Shown here one piece after another: positions 21,091 to 30,150 of a DNA stretch of 64,000 nucleotides; within the stretch, counting starts at the first letter, position 1; each line of letters begins with the position of its first letter. Source of the stretch: Acinetobacter ihumii (GTDB lineage Bacteria; Pseudomonadota; Gammaproteobacteria; Pseudomonadales; Moraxellaceae); NCBI RefSeq assembly GCF_900625095.1, contig NZ_LR130760.1, positions 62,125-126,124 on the forward strand, given 5' to 3'. Under the pieces are notes generated by a model. That model was not told where the DNA came from and made no database searches. It saw only the letters and a program-made list of their open reading frames with translations. Both the position numbers and the translations under genes were made by a program.

Positions 21091-21894
21091 ATGCCAATAG
21101 TGACATTTCAAGATCAAATCACCTCACAAGAAGTGACCTTACATTATCAAATTTTTGGTGATGCCCATCAGTCTGCTTTAATTTTCTCAAATTCTTTGGG
21201 AACCAATCTGAGCATGTGGCAAAAACAGATTGATGATTTCAAGCAAAACTTCTTTGTGATTTGCTATGACACGCGTAGTCATGGCGCATCTTCTACGCCG
21301 CAAGGTTGTTATAGCCTAGACCAGTTGGGGAATGATGTCATTCAATTGTTAGATCATCTGAATATTGCCAAAGCAAGTTTTTGTGGTATTTCAATGGGAG
21401 GACTGACTGGACAATGGTTGGCTATTCATTTTCCTGAGCGTTTTAATCAGGTGATTGTTGCTAACACTGCGGCCAAAATTGGGCAAGCACAGGCTTGGCA
21501 AGATCGCGCTAAACTGGTTCGTGAGCAGGGTTTAAAACCGATTGCTGAAACAGCGGCATCACGCTGGTTTACCGAAGATTTTATCCAGCAGCATTCTTTG
21601 ACGGTAGCATCGCTTTCAAATGACTTGGCTGCGGGCAGTGCAGAGGGTTATGCCAACTGCTGTGAGGCTTTGGCACAGGCCGATTTGCGTGACGAGTTAG
21701 GACAAATTGATATTCCTGTACTGATTATTGCAGGTCAACACGATCCTGTAACAACTGTTGCCGATGGACAATGGATGCAGCAACAGATTGCCCATGCACA
21801 GTTGGCCGAAATCAATGCTTCGCATATTTCCAATATCGAGCAACCAGAACAATTTAATCAGTGTATTAGGCACTTTCTGGGAACCAAAATTTAA
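21091..21894 (+). CDS. catD: 3-oxoadipate enol-lactone hydrolase
   Basis: Alpha/beta hydrolase that opens beta-ketoadipate enol-lactone. 267 residues, as in ADP1. The nucleophile is S101 in GISMGG; the acid lies in AGQHDP and the histidine in ASHISN near the C terminus. ATG 21091 has AAGGAGAG upstream; an in-frame start within catF (21067) is less likely. Codon use returns to the AT-rich pattern. Last gene of the cat cluster. Confidence 0.93.
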   Translation: MPIVTFQDQITSQEVTLHYQIFGDAHQSALIFSNSLGTNLSMWQKQIDDFKQNFFVICYDTRSHGASSTPQGCYSLDQLGNDVIQLLDHLNIAKASFCGISMGGLTGQWLAIHFPERFNQVIVANTAAKIGQAQAWQDRAKLVREQGLKPIAETAASRWFTEDFIQQHSLTVASLSNDLAAGSAEGYANCCEALAQADLRDELGQIDIPVLIIAGQHDPVTTVADGQWMQQQIAHAQLAEINASHISNIEQPEQFNQCIRHFLGTKI

Positions 21895-21912
21895 TTTTGT
21901 TTATGAGCTAAA

Positions 21913-21938
21913 CAATGCTATATAAATGTATAGCATTG
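21913..21938 (+). terminator. hairpin downstream of catD
   Basis: A perfect 10-bp stem CAATGCTATA / TATAGCATTG with a 6-nt loop lies 19 bp after catD. No strong T-run follows; probable operon end. Confidence 0.5.
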
Positions 21939-22011
21939 CATTACTAAACAGGATGTTTGGTATAGAAATTGCAAATTAAAAAAGATTAAACTTTAGCTAG
22001 GTGAAAAGGAT

Positions 22012-22995
22012 ATGTTATCACTCAGCCAAGAAATGGATTTAAGTCATCACTCAAGTCAGGCAGACTTTGCACATCACTTAATGTCCAGCATATGCGGTGA
22101 ACATCGGCTGGAAACCAGCTGCCGAGATAGATTAAATTTTCATTATGAAGGTATTCGTTTACCACGCAAGCGTTTGGCTATGGGTAAAATTGGTTATGGT
22201 GCAGGTGTGTGCATCAATACCTCTAATTTACGTGCTTATAGTATCAGTTTGCCTATTCAGGGTAAGCAGATCTTAAATGTACGTGGTGCTGAATATACTT
22301 CGAATTGTGATAAAGGATTGATCCTCTCAAATAATGAATTTCAGGATCTTGTTATTGATAAAGACTGTATTAAATATCAAGTTGTTATTCCTGAGCATAG
22401 TATGCAGCAAGTACTGGCTGAGCTTCTGCATCAGCCGATTGATTGTCCCATTGTTTTTAATCCAGAAATGAATTTGAATGCAGATAATTCGCTATTGGTC
22501 TGGTGGAAGAATATTGATAACTTTCTGAGCCTACGGGCTCAGTTCAAAGGTATGCAAGGCATGCAGCTTTGGTCTGAAGACTACGAGAATTTTCTGATCA
22601 AAGCGTTATTGCTTTCACAAGAAAATAATTATTCTGAGATACTTCGTACCTTATGTAATCAGTATGAACCTGAATATCTACGTAAAATACGTAATTTTAT
22701 TCAGCAACATGCCCATGAGAATATTTGTGCAGATGATTTACATCGTATCGCTGGCGTCTCAAAAACTAAATTGTACGAAGAGTTTCAACATTATTATGGA
22801 ACTAGCCCATTATCTTTCTTGCGTAAATATCGTTTACAGCAGATTCATCAAATTTTAAGTCATTCATCGAACAAAAAATTATCAATTTCTAAATTGGCTT
22901 ACGATTGGGGTTTTAATCATTTAGGGCGTTTTTCTCAGGAATATCGTGAAGAGTTTGGAGAAAGTCCAAGTGAAACTAAAAATAAAATCTGTTAA
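22012..22995 (+). CDS. AraC/XylS-family transcriptional regulator, candidate indole operon activator
   Basis: 327 residues. An N-terminal cupin-like sensor region precedes two C-terminal helix-turn-helix units (about residues 225-325; LHRIAGVSKTKLYEEF and ISKLAYDWGFNHLGRFSQEY). It lies directly upstream of the iif-like operon in the same orientation, and XylS-like direct repeats lie between them. It is a good candidate for the IifR activator described in Acinetobacter sp. O153, but a second AraC protein (28514-29572) is an alternative, so I give no symbol. Confidence 0.85.
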   Translation: MLSLSQEMDLSHHSSQADFAHHLMSSICGEHRLETSCRDRLNFHYEGIRLPRKRLAMGKIGYGAGVCINTSNLRAYSISLPIQGKQILNVRGAEYTSNCDKGLILSNNEFQDLVIDKDCIKYQVVIPEHSMQQVLAELLHQPIDCPIVFNPEMNLNADNSLLVWWKNIDNFLSLRAQFKGMQGMQLWSEDYENFLIKALLLSQENNYSEILRTLCNQYEPEYLRKIRNFIQQHAHENICADDLHRIAGVSKTKLYEEFQHYYGTSPLSFLRKYRLQQIHQILSHSSNKKLSISKLAYDWGFNHLGRFSQEYREEFGESPSETKNKIC

Positions 22996-23169
22996 TTAAA
23001 CCTTCGCACACGTTCAGTTTTATCAATTTTTCTGTTTGATATAAGATCAATTTTAATGGTCTTGTTTTGCTACGTCTTAAATCATTGATATCAATAAAAG
23101 AACCTAGATTAAGCTGATAGTGCTTAAAGGGTTGCCATTTTCTAATTTATTGCTTTTTCACCATTCTTT

Positions 23170-23205
23170 CGCACTGGTTGGATAGTCCTCGCAGATTTTG
23201 GACAG
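23170..23205. promoter_or_regulatory. XylS-like direct repeats upstream of iifA
   Basis: CGCA-N6-GGATA (23170-23184) and CGCA-N6-GGACA (23190-23204) repeat with an exact 20-bp period; CGCA....TTGGA.AG is conserved in both. The consensus known for XylS is TGCA-N6-GGNTA in tandem repeats about 21 bp apart. The repeats end 59 bp before the iifA start. They are probably the site of an AraC-family activator. Confidence 0.6.
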
Positions 23206-23263
23206 ACGATAGTTGCCTTTCACAGACATTATAACTGCAAGAGTTAGGTCTGGAGTTGGTGAA

Positions 23264-24511
23264 ATGGCAGGTCAATATATTGAAGTAAACACACAAACAG
23301 GAAAGTCATTTGCTGCATATCTAGCAATTGCAGAAGGTGGAAAAGGGCCGGGAATCGTACTGTGTCAGGAGATTTTTGGCGTTAATGCTGCCATGCGTGC
23401 CAAGGCTGATTTTCTGGCAGAAGAAGGTTATACGGTTATCGTTCCAGATTTATTCTGGCGCACTGCACCACGAATTGAATTAGGCTATAGCGAGCAAGAT
23501 TTTCAAAAAGCCTTTGAACTTTATCAAAATTTTGATGAAAACTTGGGTGTGGAAGATATTCAGGATAGCTTGGACTATCTTAAAACACTTCAAAGCTGTG
23601 ATGCTGATGCAGGCTTAGGTGTGGTGGGATATTGTCTCGGTGGCAAGCTGGCTTATCTAGCAGGCTGTCGTATTCCAGAAGTTGCCTGTGCAGTTGGCTA
23701 TTACGGTGTAGGCATCGAAAAAGCATTACATGAGCTTGCCAATGCCAAAGGTCGTATCGTTTTACATATTGCGGAATTAGATAAATTTACTCCGCCAGAA
23801 GCACGCCAACAAATTTTGCATGCCGCCGCACAATATAACAATGTCAATGCTTATGTTTATGAAGGTGTAGATCATGCCTTCGCTCGCCCAAACAGTGAAC
23901 ATTATCACAAACCATCCGCGCGCTTTGCGCATGAGCGCAGTGTAACTGCATTGCATCAAAGCATTGGGCCTGTATATGACCTCGTTGCACTCTGGGAAGA
24001 ACATATCCGTCACGAATTTGATACCCGTGATGTACCGGCCACTATGGCAACCATGGTTGCCGAGCCCTATGTCAATCATATTCCAACCCTCACAGGTGGC
24101 GTAGGTTATAGCCAGCTTGCACGATTCTATCAATACCATTTTGTGCATCAAAATCCTCAAGATATGAAGATTACATCCATCTCTCGTACTGTCGGTTCAA
24201 CACAGGTGGTAGATGAATTTATTATGAGCTTTACCCATGACAGTGAGATTGACTGGTTGTTACCGGGTGTTGCGCCTACAGGGAAATATGTAGAAATCCC
24301 GATGTTAGGTGTCATTCAGTTCCGTGGTCCAAAGCTGTGTCATGAACACATCTATTGGGATCAGGCTTCGGTTCTGGTGCAGATCGGATTGTTGAATCCT
24401 GAAGGTTTACCTGTTGCAGGTGTTGAAACCGCTCAAAAATTACTGGATGAAGATTTGCCCTCTAACACTCTCATGCCGTCTTGGTCGAGTAGTGAAGGCA
24501 AAGCAATTTAA
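23264..24511 (+). CDS. iifA: dienelactone hydrolase / NTF2-like fusion, IifA-type protein of indole degradation
   Basis: 415 residues in two domains. Residues 1-235 form a dienelactone hydrolase fold with an intact set of active residues: E36, C124 (GYCLGG), D173 and H204. Residues 240-415 resemble a SnoaL/NTF2-like domain. In Acinetobacter sp. O153, IifA was reported as a cofactor-independent enzyme that forms anthranilate from 3-hydroxyindolin-2-one. ATG 23264 has GGAG 8 nt upstream; an earlier in-frame TTG is not supported. First gene of the operon. Confidence 0.8.
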   Translation: MAGQYIEVNTQTGKSFAAYLAIAEGGKGPGIVLCQEIFGVNAAMRAKADFLAEEGYTVIVPDLFWRTAPRIELGYSEQDFQKAFELYQNFDENLGVEDIQDSLDYLKTLQSCDADAGLGVVGYCLGGKLAYLAGCRIPEVACAVGYYGVGIEKALHELANAKGRIVLHIAELDKFTPPEARQQILHAAAQYNNVNAYVYEGVDHAFARPNSEHYHKPSARFAHERSVTALHQSIGPVYDLVALWEEHIRHEFDTRDVPATMATMVAEPYVNHIPTLTGGVGYSQLARFYQYHFVHQNPQDMKITSISRTVGSTQVVDEFIMSFTHDSEIDWLLPGVAPTGKYVEIPMLGVIQFRGPKLCHEHIYWDQASVLVQIGLLNPEGLPVAGVETAQKLLDEDLPSNTLMPSWSSSEGKAI

Positions 24512-24542
24512 CGATCTAAATGAATCATCAGGAGCTTGAGAG

Positions 24543-25334
24543 ATGAATTTTGAATTGAATCAGAAAATTGCTGTAGTGAGTGGCGGTGCAACGCTGATTG
24601 GTCAGGCAGTGGTACAGATATTAGTCGATGCGGGTGCAAAAGTCGTCATTCTGGATATTGATCCGTATGGTCAACAAGTCGCAGATGCCATGCAAGGGCA
24701 AGCAACATTTATCCAAACTGATTTGAGTAGTGATGTCGCTATTGCCCGTGCGGTGAAGACTATTCATGAAACTGTTGGAAAAGTCGATTACTTGGTCAAT
24801 CTGGCTTGTACCTATCTGGATGATGGTTTTAAGTCTTCACGTGGCGACTGGTTACAGGCACTCGATATCAATCTGGTGTCGGCGGTCGAGCTAACTCGTG
24901 CTTTTTATCAAGATTTAAAAACTAATCGCGGGGCGATTGTGAATTTTACGTCCATCTCTGCCAAGTTTGCACAAACAGGTCGCTGGCTTTATCCCGTTTC
25001 AAAAGCAGCAATGCGCCAACTCACTCAATCCATGGCAATGGACTTTGCAGCTGATGGTATTCGTGTGAATTCAGTATCACCGGGTTGGACATGGTCACGT
25101 GTGATTGCAGAAGTCAGTGGCAACAATCGAGCAAAAGCAGATGCTGTGGCAGCCGATTATCACATATTGGGTCGTTTGGGCCATCCAGAAGAAGTTGCAA
25201 ATGTTGTTCTATTTTTACTCTCACCCGCCGCAAGTTTTGTGACAGGTGCAGATTATGCCGTCGATGGAGGTTACTCCGTCATGGGGCCAGAAGGGAATCA
25301 ACCTGCTATTCCACGTTTAGCCGATGAAGCGTAA
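24543..25334 (+). CDS. iifB: short-chain dehydrogenase, IifB-type
   Basis: SDR-family oxidoreductase, 263 residues. By analogy with strain O153 it oxidises indole 2,3-dihydrodiol to 3-hydroxyindolin-2-one. The YPVSK catalytic pair is present. The Rossmann glycine motif is unusual (SGGATLIG) and the usual NNAG is replaced by NLAC. AGGAG lies 8 nt before the ATG. It lies 31 bp after iifA. Confidence 0.82.
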   Translation: MNFELNQKIAVVSGGATLIGQAVVQILVDAGAKVVILDIDPYGQQVADAMQGQATFIQTDLSSDVAIARAVKTIHETVGKVDYLVNLACTYLDDGFKSSRGDWLQALDINLVSAVELTRAFYQDLKTNRGAIVNFTSISAKFAQTGRWLYPVSKAAMRQLTQSMAMDFAADGIRVNSVSPGWTWSRVIAEVSGNNRAKADAVAADYHILGRLGHPEEVANVVLFLLSPAASFVTGADYAVDGGYSVMGPEGNQPAIPRLADEA

Positions 25335-25387
25335 TAGCAAATCAATATTTAAACCTTAAATGATTTAAAAAATATGGGAGAACTACC

Positions 25388-26626
25388 ATGCGTCGTATTG
25401 CAATTGTTGGAGCGGGTCAGTCTGGATTACAGCTCGGTTTAAGCCTGTTAGACACAGGTTATGATGTCACAATTTTGACCAACCGCAGCGCAGATGAAAT
25501 CCGTCAGGGCAAGGTGATGTCAAGTCAGTGTATGTTTCATACTGCCTTGCAAACTGAGCGTGATGTTGGACTTAACTTCTGGGAAGAACAATGTCCTGCT
25601 GTTGAAGGGATTGGGTTTACATTGGTGAGTCCAGAAACTGGAGAACCTGCATTTTCATGGAGTGCCCGATTGGAGCGTTATGCTCAATCGGTCGATCAGC
25701 GCGTGAAAATGCCGTACTGGATTGAAGAATTTGAACGTCGTGGTGGCAAACTCATCATTCAGGATGTCGGAATTGATGAACTGGAACAATTGACTGCCGA
25801 ATATGAACTGGTGCTATTGGCAGCAGGTAAGGGCGAAGTCGTGAAACAGTTTGTACGTGATGACGAACGGAGCACATTCGATCAACCACAGCGTGCACTG
25901 GCTTTGACTTATGTCACTGGAATGAAACCGATGTCACCATATTCACGTGTGACGTTTAATGTTATTCCGGGTGTTGGTGAATATTTCTGTTTCCCTGCAC
26001 TCACCGTGACAGGCCCTTGTGAAATTATGGTATTTGAAGGGATTCCGGGTGGTCCAATGGATTGCTGGCATGAGGCCAAAACGCCTGAACAGCATTTACA
26101 AATGAGCAAAGACATTCTTAGCAAATATGTACCTTGGGAAGCTGCGCGTTGTGAACATATCGAATTGACCGATGCTGGCGGTTATTTGGCAGGTCGTTTT
26201 CCGCCAAGCGTTCGTAAACCTGTACTGACTTTACCCTCAGGCCGTCAAGTATTTGGTATGGCAGATGCGTTGGTGGTAAATGATCCAATCACGGGTCAGG
26301 GCTCAAACAATGCAGCCAAATGTAGCAAAATTTACTTCGATGCCATTTTAGCGCATGACACTCAAGCATTTACCCCTGAATGGATGCAACAAACCTTTGA
26401 ACGCTACTGGGCTTATGCCGAAAAAGTGGTGGCTTGGACCAATAGCTTACTCGTTCCGCCTCAGCCACAGATGATCGAGATTTTAGCCGCAGCGAGTCAG
26501 AATCAAGCCATTGCATCAAGCATTGCCAATAACTTTGATGATCCACGTAATTTTGCGCCATGGTGGTTTGATCCAGCACAGGCACAACATTTTATTGAAT
26601 CGAAAAGCTGTCAAAAAGTGGCTTAA
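25388..26626 (+). CDS. iifC: styrene monooxygenase-like flavoprotein, indole oxygenase IifC
   Basis: 412-residue StyA-type FAD monooxygenase with an N-terminal dinucleotide motif GAGQSG and a conserved internal pattern around GRFPPSV. It uses reduced flavin supplied by a separate reductase, encoded next (iifD). In O153 the homologue starts indole catabolism by oxidising the pyrrole ring. GGGAG precedes the ATG. If the context were missing, styrene or indole epoxidase would be the fallback name. Confidence 0.85.
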   Translation: MRRIAIVGAGQSGLQLGLSLLDTGYDVTILTNRSADEIRQGKVMSSQCMFHTALQTERDVGLNFWEEQCPAVEGIGFTLVSPETGEPAFSWSARLERYAQSVDQRVKMPYWIEEFERRGGKLIIQDVGIDELEQLTAEYELVLLAAGKGEVVKQFVRDDERSTFDQPQRALALTYVTGMKPMSPYSRVTFNVIPGVGEYFCFPALTVTGPCEIMVFEGIPGGPMDCWHEAKTPEQHLQMSKDILSKYVPWEAARCEHIELTDAGGYLAGRFPPSVRKPVLTLPSGRQVFGMADALVVNDPITGQGSNNAAKCSKIYFDAILAHDTQAFTPEWMQQTFERYWAYAEKVVAWTNSLLVPPQPQMIEILAAASQNQAIASSIANNFDDPRNFAPWWFDPAQAQHFIESKSCQKVA

Positions 26627-26654
26627 AACTCAAGGAAAATCAAAGGTGAATATC

Positions 26655-27191
26655 ATGAATATAAAGACTTCACATGCGCTCGGTTTAAAACCGATTGATA
26701 CAGAGAACCCAAGAGAAATTCGTAACTTGCTTGGACAGTTTGCAACGGGTGTGACCGTGATTACCACACGTGGTCGGGATGGACGCAAAATTGGAATGAC
26801 CGCCAATTCATTTTCATCATTGTCGCTGGATCCACCCTTAATCTTATGGAGTTTATCGAAAACTGCACCGAGTTTGCCAGACTTTACAGAAGCTGAATAT
26901 TTCGCAATTCACATGTTAGCTCAGGAACATCACTCACTATCTGGACATTTTGCAAGAGGCTCAGATGATAAGTTTGCCAGTATTGCACATCATGAATGCG
27001 AGCGCGGCTTGCCTTTACTTGAAGATGTACTTGCTACCTTAATTTGTAAAAACATCAATCAGTATGAAGGTGGTGATCATCTCATTTTCATTGGACAGAT
27101 TGAACACTATCAACAACGTATCGGTGAACCCTTGGTCTTTCATGCCGGTAAATATCGTATCGCGGCAGAGCACCCAGAGCTTAGCCTTTAA
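26655..27191 (+). CDS. iifD: flavin reductase, IifD-type
   Basis: NAD(P)H:flavin reductase of the HpaC/StyB family (178 residues) that delivers FADH2 to IifC. The motif GQFATGVTVIT near residue 27 and the MTANSFSSLSLDPP flavin loop are diagnostic. ATG 26655 has AAAGG 8 nt upstream; GTG 26646 is possible. Starts inside iifC are not supported. A terminator follows within 10 bp of the stop. Confidence 0.88.
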   Translation: MNIKTSHALGLKPIDTENPREIRNLLGQFATGVTVITTRGRDGRKIGMTANSFSSLSLDPPLILWSLSKTAPSLPDFTEAEYFAIHMLAQEHHSLSGHFARGSDDKFASIAHHECERGLPLLEDVLATLICKNINQYEGGDHLIFIGQIEHYQQRIGEPLVFHAGKYRIAAEHPELSL

Positions 27192-27199
27192 TCATAGTC

Positions 27200-27229
27200 A
27201 TCACGATCAATTGTTGATCGTGATTTTTT
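27200..27229 (+). terminator. intrinsic terminator between iifD and iifE
   Basis: A perfect 11-bp stem ATCACGATCAA / TTGATCGTGAT (27200-27210 / 27214-27224) with a 3-nt loop ends in six T residues (27224-27229). It sits 12 nt before the next start codon, so it should reduce expression of iifE unless read through. Confidence 0.85.
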
Positions 27230-27241
27230 CGGGGATCGAAG

Positions 27242-28189
27242 ATGAAAAACAATGTTATTAAAAGAGGTTTTCTTGCGGGAACAGTCGTGATGACGTCGGT
27301 TACAGCACAGGCATATGACTTACCCACTGTGAATTTGGGCATGACCAGTTTTTTAGATGGAGGCTTGCCAGCTGGACCGGGTTGGTACTCACAAACCTAT
27401 TTTCAAAATTATGATTCAAGTAAATTACAAGACCCTCGCGGCGATAAACTCCCTTTACCAAAAACAGATTTAAATTATCAGGTCGTGGTAGAACAACTCA
27501 GCTATATGTCGAATGTACGTGTAGGTGAACATGCGGCATTCGGGCTAAATTTTCTGATTCCATTTGTCAGTAAAATGGATATGGACGATGGTTTGAATAA
27601 TGCTGCGATCAAAGCGCAAGGTGGTTTTGGCGATCTGATGATTGGGCCATTTATCCAGTTTGATCCGATTATGGGCACCAATGGTCCCAAATTTGTACAG
27701 CGCATTGAATTTCAGGTCAATCTACCAACGGGGCAATATGATCGGGACAAGAATATTAACCCGGGAAATAATGCGGTATCACTGGATCCATACTGGGCAG
27801 CGACTTACTGGTTTAATCCAAAATGGACTGCGTCGACTCGGATTCATTATTTATATAACTTTAAAAATGATGACCCAAATTATACCTATGGCACTGCGGA
27901 TGATATGCAGGCGGGACAGGCGATTCATGCCAATTTTGCAACGGATTACGCAATAACACCGCAATTACGATTAGGACTTAATGGTTATTGGCTGAAGCAA
28001 ATCACGGACAACGAAGTCGCGGGTGACAAAGTCAAAGGCGCACGTGAGCAAATCTGGGCAATTGGTCCCGGTGCAATGTATAGCTTTTCAAAAAATGATC
28101 ATGTGGTTGCGAATGCTTATTTTGAACAGGATGCAGAAAATCGACCTGAAGGCACACGGTTACAAGTACGTTATATTCATCATTTCTAA
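27242..28189 (+). CDS. iifE: outer membrane beta-barrel protein of the MetA-pathway phenol degradation type
   Basis: 315 residues with a signal peptide (cleavage likely after AQA near residue 23) and a C-terminal phenylalanine (RYIHHF), pointing to an outer membrane channel. The pattern resembles the MetA-pathway-of-phenol-degradation family found beside aromatic operons. It lies in the position of iifE, a gene of unknown function in strain O153; the symbol is given on position. Entry of indole or export of intermediates is inference. GGGG lies 7 nt before the ATG. Confidence 0.65.
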   Translation: MKNNVIKRGFLAGTVVMTSVTAQAYDLPTVNLGMTSFLDGGLPAGPGWYSQTYFQNYDSSKLQDPRGDKLPLPKTDLNYQVVVEQLSYMSNVRVGEHAAFGLNFLIPFVSKMDMDDGLNNAAIKAQGGFGDLMIGPFIQFDPIMGTNGPKFVQRIEFQVNLPTGQYDRDKNINPGNNAVSLDPYWAATYWFNPKWTASTRIHYLYNFKNDDPNYTYGTADDMQAGQAIHANFATDYAITPQLRLGLNGYWLKQITDNEVAGDKVKGAREQIWAIGPGAMYSFSKNDHVVANAYFEQDAENRPEGTRLQVRYIHHF

Positions 28190-28225
28190 TCAAGGAAACT
28201 TGAATAATTTTAATCAGCCCCCTTT

Positions 28226-28258
28226 GCCTATTTAGAAAATTCTAAATGGGCTTTTTTT
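28226..28258 (+). terminator. intrinsic terminator after iifE
   Basis: A 12-bp stem with one G-U pair (28226-28237 / 28240-28251) is followed by seven T. The remaining sequence up to 28513, before the convergent AraC gene, is AT-rich and I see nothing else in it. Confidence 0.85.
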
Positions 28259-28513
28259 ATATTAATTAGGGATTAAAGATTTTTGGATAAGATTTTGATT
28301 TAGATTGTATTTTTTTATAATTTTAAATTGCACATCAAATCTTTAAATAGAGTATACGTTGTATTCGATACCAAACTTATTTTATCCAGCATAATAAACT
28401 TCTTTCATAAGTTCCTTTTATTTCTCCTGAGGGAGAAAAATAAACAGGGTTTAAACAATCATGAAAGAACTCTCATGTTAAATATGAATCATAATTCAAA
28501 CGTTAAGATGGAA

Positions 28514-29572
28514 TTATGAATAGGTTCTCAATACTAAATCCTGATGTTCTACAGTGGCACGGCGCGTGCAAGAGGGAAGTTCACCATAACGGCGTTTGTA
28601 TTCCTGCGAAAAACGTCCGAGATGACTAAATCCCCATTTAAAAGCAACATCGGTCACCGAGATATGTTCATTCTGCATGAGTTCAAGATGTGCTTGTTCA
28701 AAACGTAACTCTTTTAAATACGACATAGGAGTGGTATTGAGGAAACTTTTAAATCCAGCAAATAGGGTTCGCACACTCACACCAGCATGTTCAGCTAATT
28801 GTTCAATGGTAAGCGGTAAATGTAGATTTTCACGCATATATGCCTCAGTTCGTTTAATGAAATAAGGCGAAATGGCTTGTTCTTTGGTGTGTTCAATCCG
28901 CTGCAATAAACTATTTGGCTGACCATAAATGAGCGCATTCAATAGACTGGATTCAAACTGTTTAAATGCCATAGGATGATGCAGAGGATGTTGCTCGCAA
29001 GCAAGCGCATCTGTGAGAGTGCGCATAAGCTGTAAAAAATAAGCACCACTTTGAGTTGAAAAATCAAGTTTAGGTTCAAATACTGGTAAATGATTGGCGG
29101 TATCCGTAAGGTGTTGACGACAATGTTGTAAAAGATCCTCTTTATCAATTTTCAGGATGAGTTGTGGAGAGTTTGCATGCCAACGCATTTTCAAGCACTG
29201 ATCTGGAGAAATGAGCGATGCAACTTGTGTATAAGAAATAAATTTTTGCCGATTAATTTCAATTTCGGCATAACCTTGGGTCGGAATTTGAATGAGATAA
29301 AATTTTTCTAAATGATCAGGTTCAATATAGACATCGGTGCCGTATTCAAGACGACTAATGGATAAGCGACCTGCCTTAATATGGTGCATAGATGAGTGAA
29401 AATCGTTGCGTTGTTGTACAATTTTTAAGAGGTGTGGCTTAAAGATTTGCCCGACACTTTTACAGGTTTCGCCCAAATCCTGATGTTTAAACACCAAGTT
29501 CTGTGATGAAAAAATGGAACATTGCTGTAAATGGCGTCCATTTAATTCCATAGTGGGATTAACCTGACTCAT
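28514..29572 (-). CDS. AraC/XylS-family regulator between iif and ant genes
   Basis: 352 residues from ATG 29572, which has AAGGA 6 nt upstream; an in-frame upstream start (29605) has no ribosome site. An AraC-binding-like N-terminal domain is followed by two C-terminal helix-turn-helix units (LAEHAGVSVRTLFAGF; VTDVAFKWGFSHLGRFSQEYKRRYG). It lies downstream of antC on the same strand. AraC/XylS regulators (AntR) activate antABC in Pseudomonas, so an AntR-like role is likely, with iif regulation as an alternative. Confidence 0.85.
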   Translation of the reverse strand: MSQVNPTMELNGRHLQQCSIFSSQNLVFKHQDLGETCKSVGQIFKPHLLKIVQQRNDFHSSMHHIKAGRLSISRLEYGTDVYIEPDHLEKFYLIQIPTQGYAEIEINRQKFISYTQVASLISPDQCLKMRWHANSPQLILKIDKEDLLQHCRQHLTDTANHLPVFEPKLDFSTQSGAYFLQLMRTLTDALACEQHPLHHPMAFKQFESSLLNALIYGQPNSLLQRIEHTKEQAISPYFIKRTEAYMRENLHLPLTIEQLAEHAGVSVRTLFAGFKSFLNTTPMSYLKELRFEQAHLELMQNEHISVTDVAFKWGFSHLGRFSQEYKRRYGELPSCTRRATVEHQDLVLRTYS

Positions 29573-29651
29573 ACATATTCCTTTTGGCTGGCTTACTGAA
29601 AACATTAAAACTGTGTTTGCCGAATCATCAGATTAAAATGTTGTCAGTAAT

Positions 29652-29667
29652 ACTTAAACGTTTAAGT
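29652..29667. promoter_or_regulatory. 16-bp perfect palindrome upstream of AraC regulator
   Basis: ACTTAAACGTTTAAGT, 80 bp upstream of the regulator start. Possible operator for a dimeric repressor; the factor is unknown. Confidence 0.4.
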
Positions 29668-30110
29668 GGCTCGCAATTGATATAAAGAATCAAGCAAAAA
29701 ATAGACCAACTAAAACAGTTGGAATACTATTTTTAAGCTTATTTTGGCATGATCAATGATTTTAAAAATGAGGGTAATGATTTCAAACTAAACAAGAAAA
29801 CTTGATCACGCCTTGTGCTCTTTATATGACCTTATTCCTTAAGGTCAATATTTTATATATAGCAAATATGACTAAAATGATCAATTTATTTTAGTTGTAT
29901 TATGTTCTTTTAACTACATGAAATTTATAAATTATTTTAATAAAATTGTAATTTTTTAAATCAAATTGAAATAGGTACAATCAATATGATAAAAATGCTG
30001 CAAGAGATGCTAAATTTCAAAAATAAGTGCAGATAGTCTTTGATGAATGATGTTTATTTATTCAAATATTACTTAAATTCGTGATTTATCAGGAGCAGAA
30101 TGCAAAAGAA

Positions 30111-30132
30111 TGTCATATCTTGGAATATGACA
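30111..30132 (-). terminator. hairpin downstream of antC
   Basis: TGTCATAT / ATATGACA (30111-30118 / 30125-30132) with a 6-nt loop, 19 bp beyond the antC stop. Read on the minus strand it is followed by TTCTTTTG, a moderate T-run. Confidence 0.55.
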
Positions 30133-30150
30133 CTCAATTGATGGAGAGGA

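Larger units (their letters stand above)
29573..30150. other. intergenic region between AraC regulator and antC
   Basis: About 580 bp, strongly AT-rich, no gene. It holds a perfect 16-bp palindrome at 29652-29667 and the hairpin behind antC at 30111-30132. The long gap suggests that the regulator has its own promoter rather than read-through from antABC. Confidence 0.55.

Noticed and set aside
23777..24160. 127-codon minus-strand frame opposite iifA
   Set aside because: Antisense to a gene with an intact catalytic set; no family features.
28351..28372. ATAC/GTAT half-sites near the iifE terminator
   Set aside because: Spacing does not fit ATAC-N7-GTAT, and the position is 3' of genes, not before a promoter.
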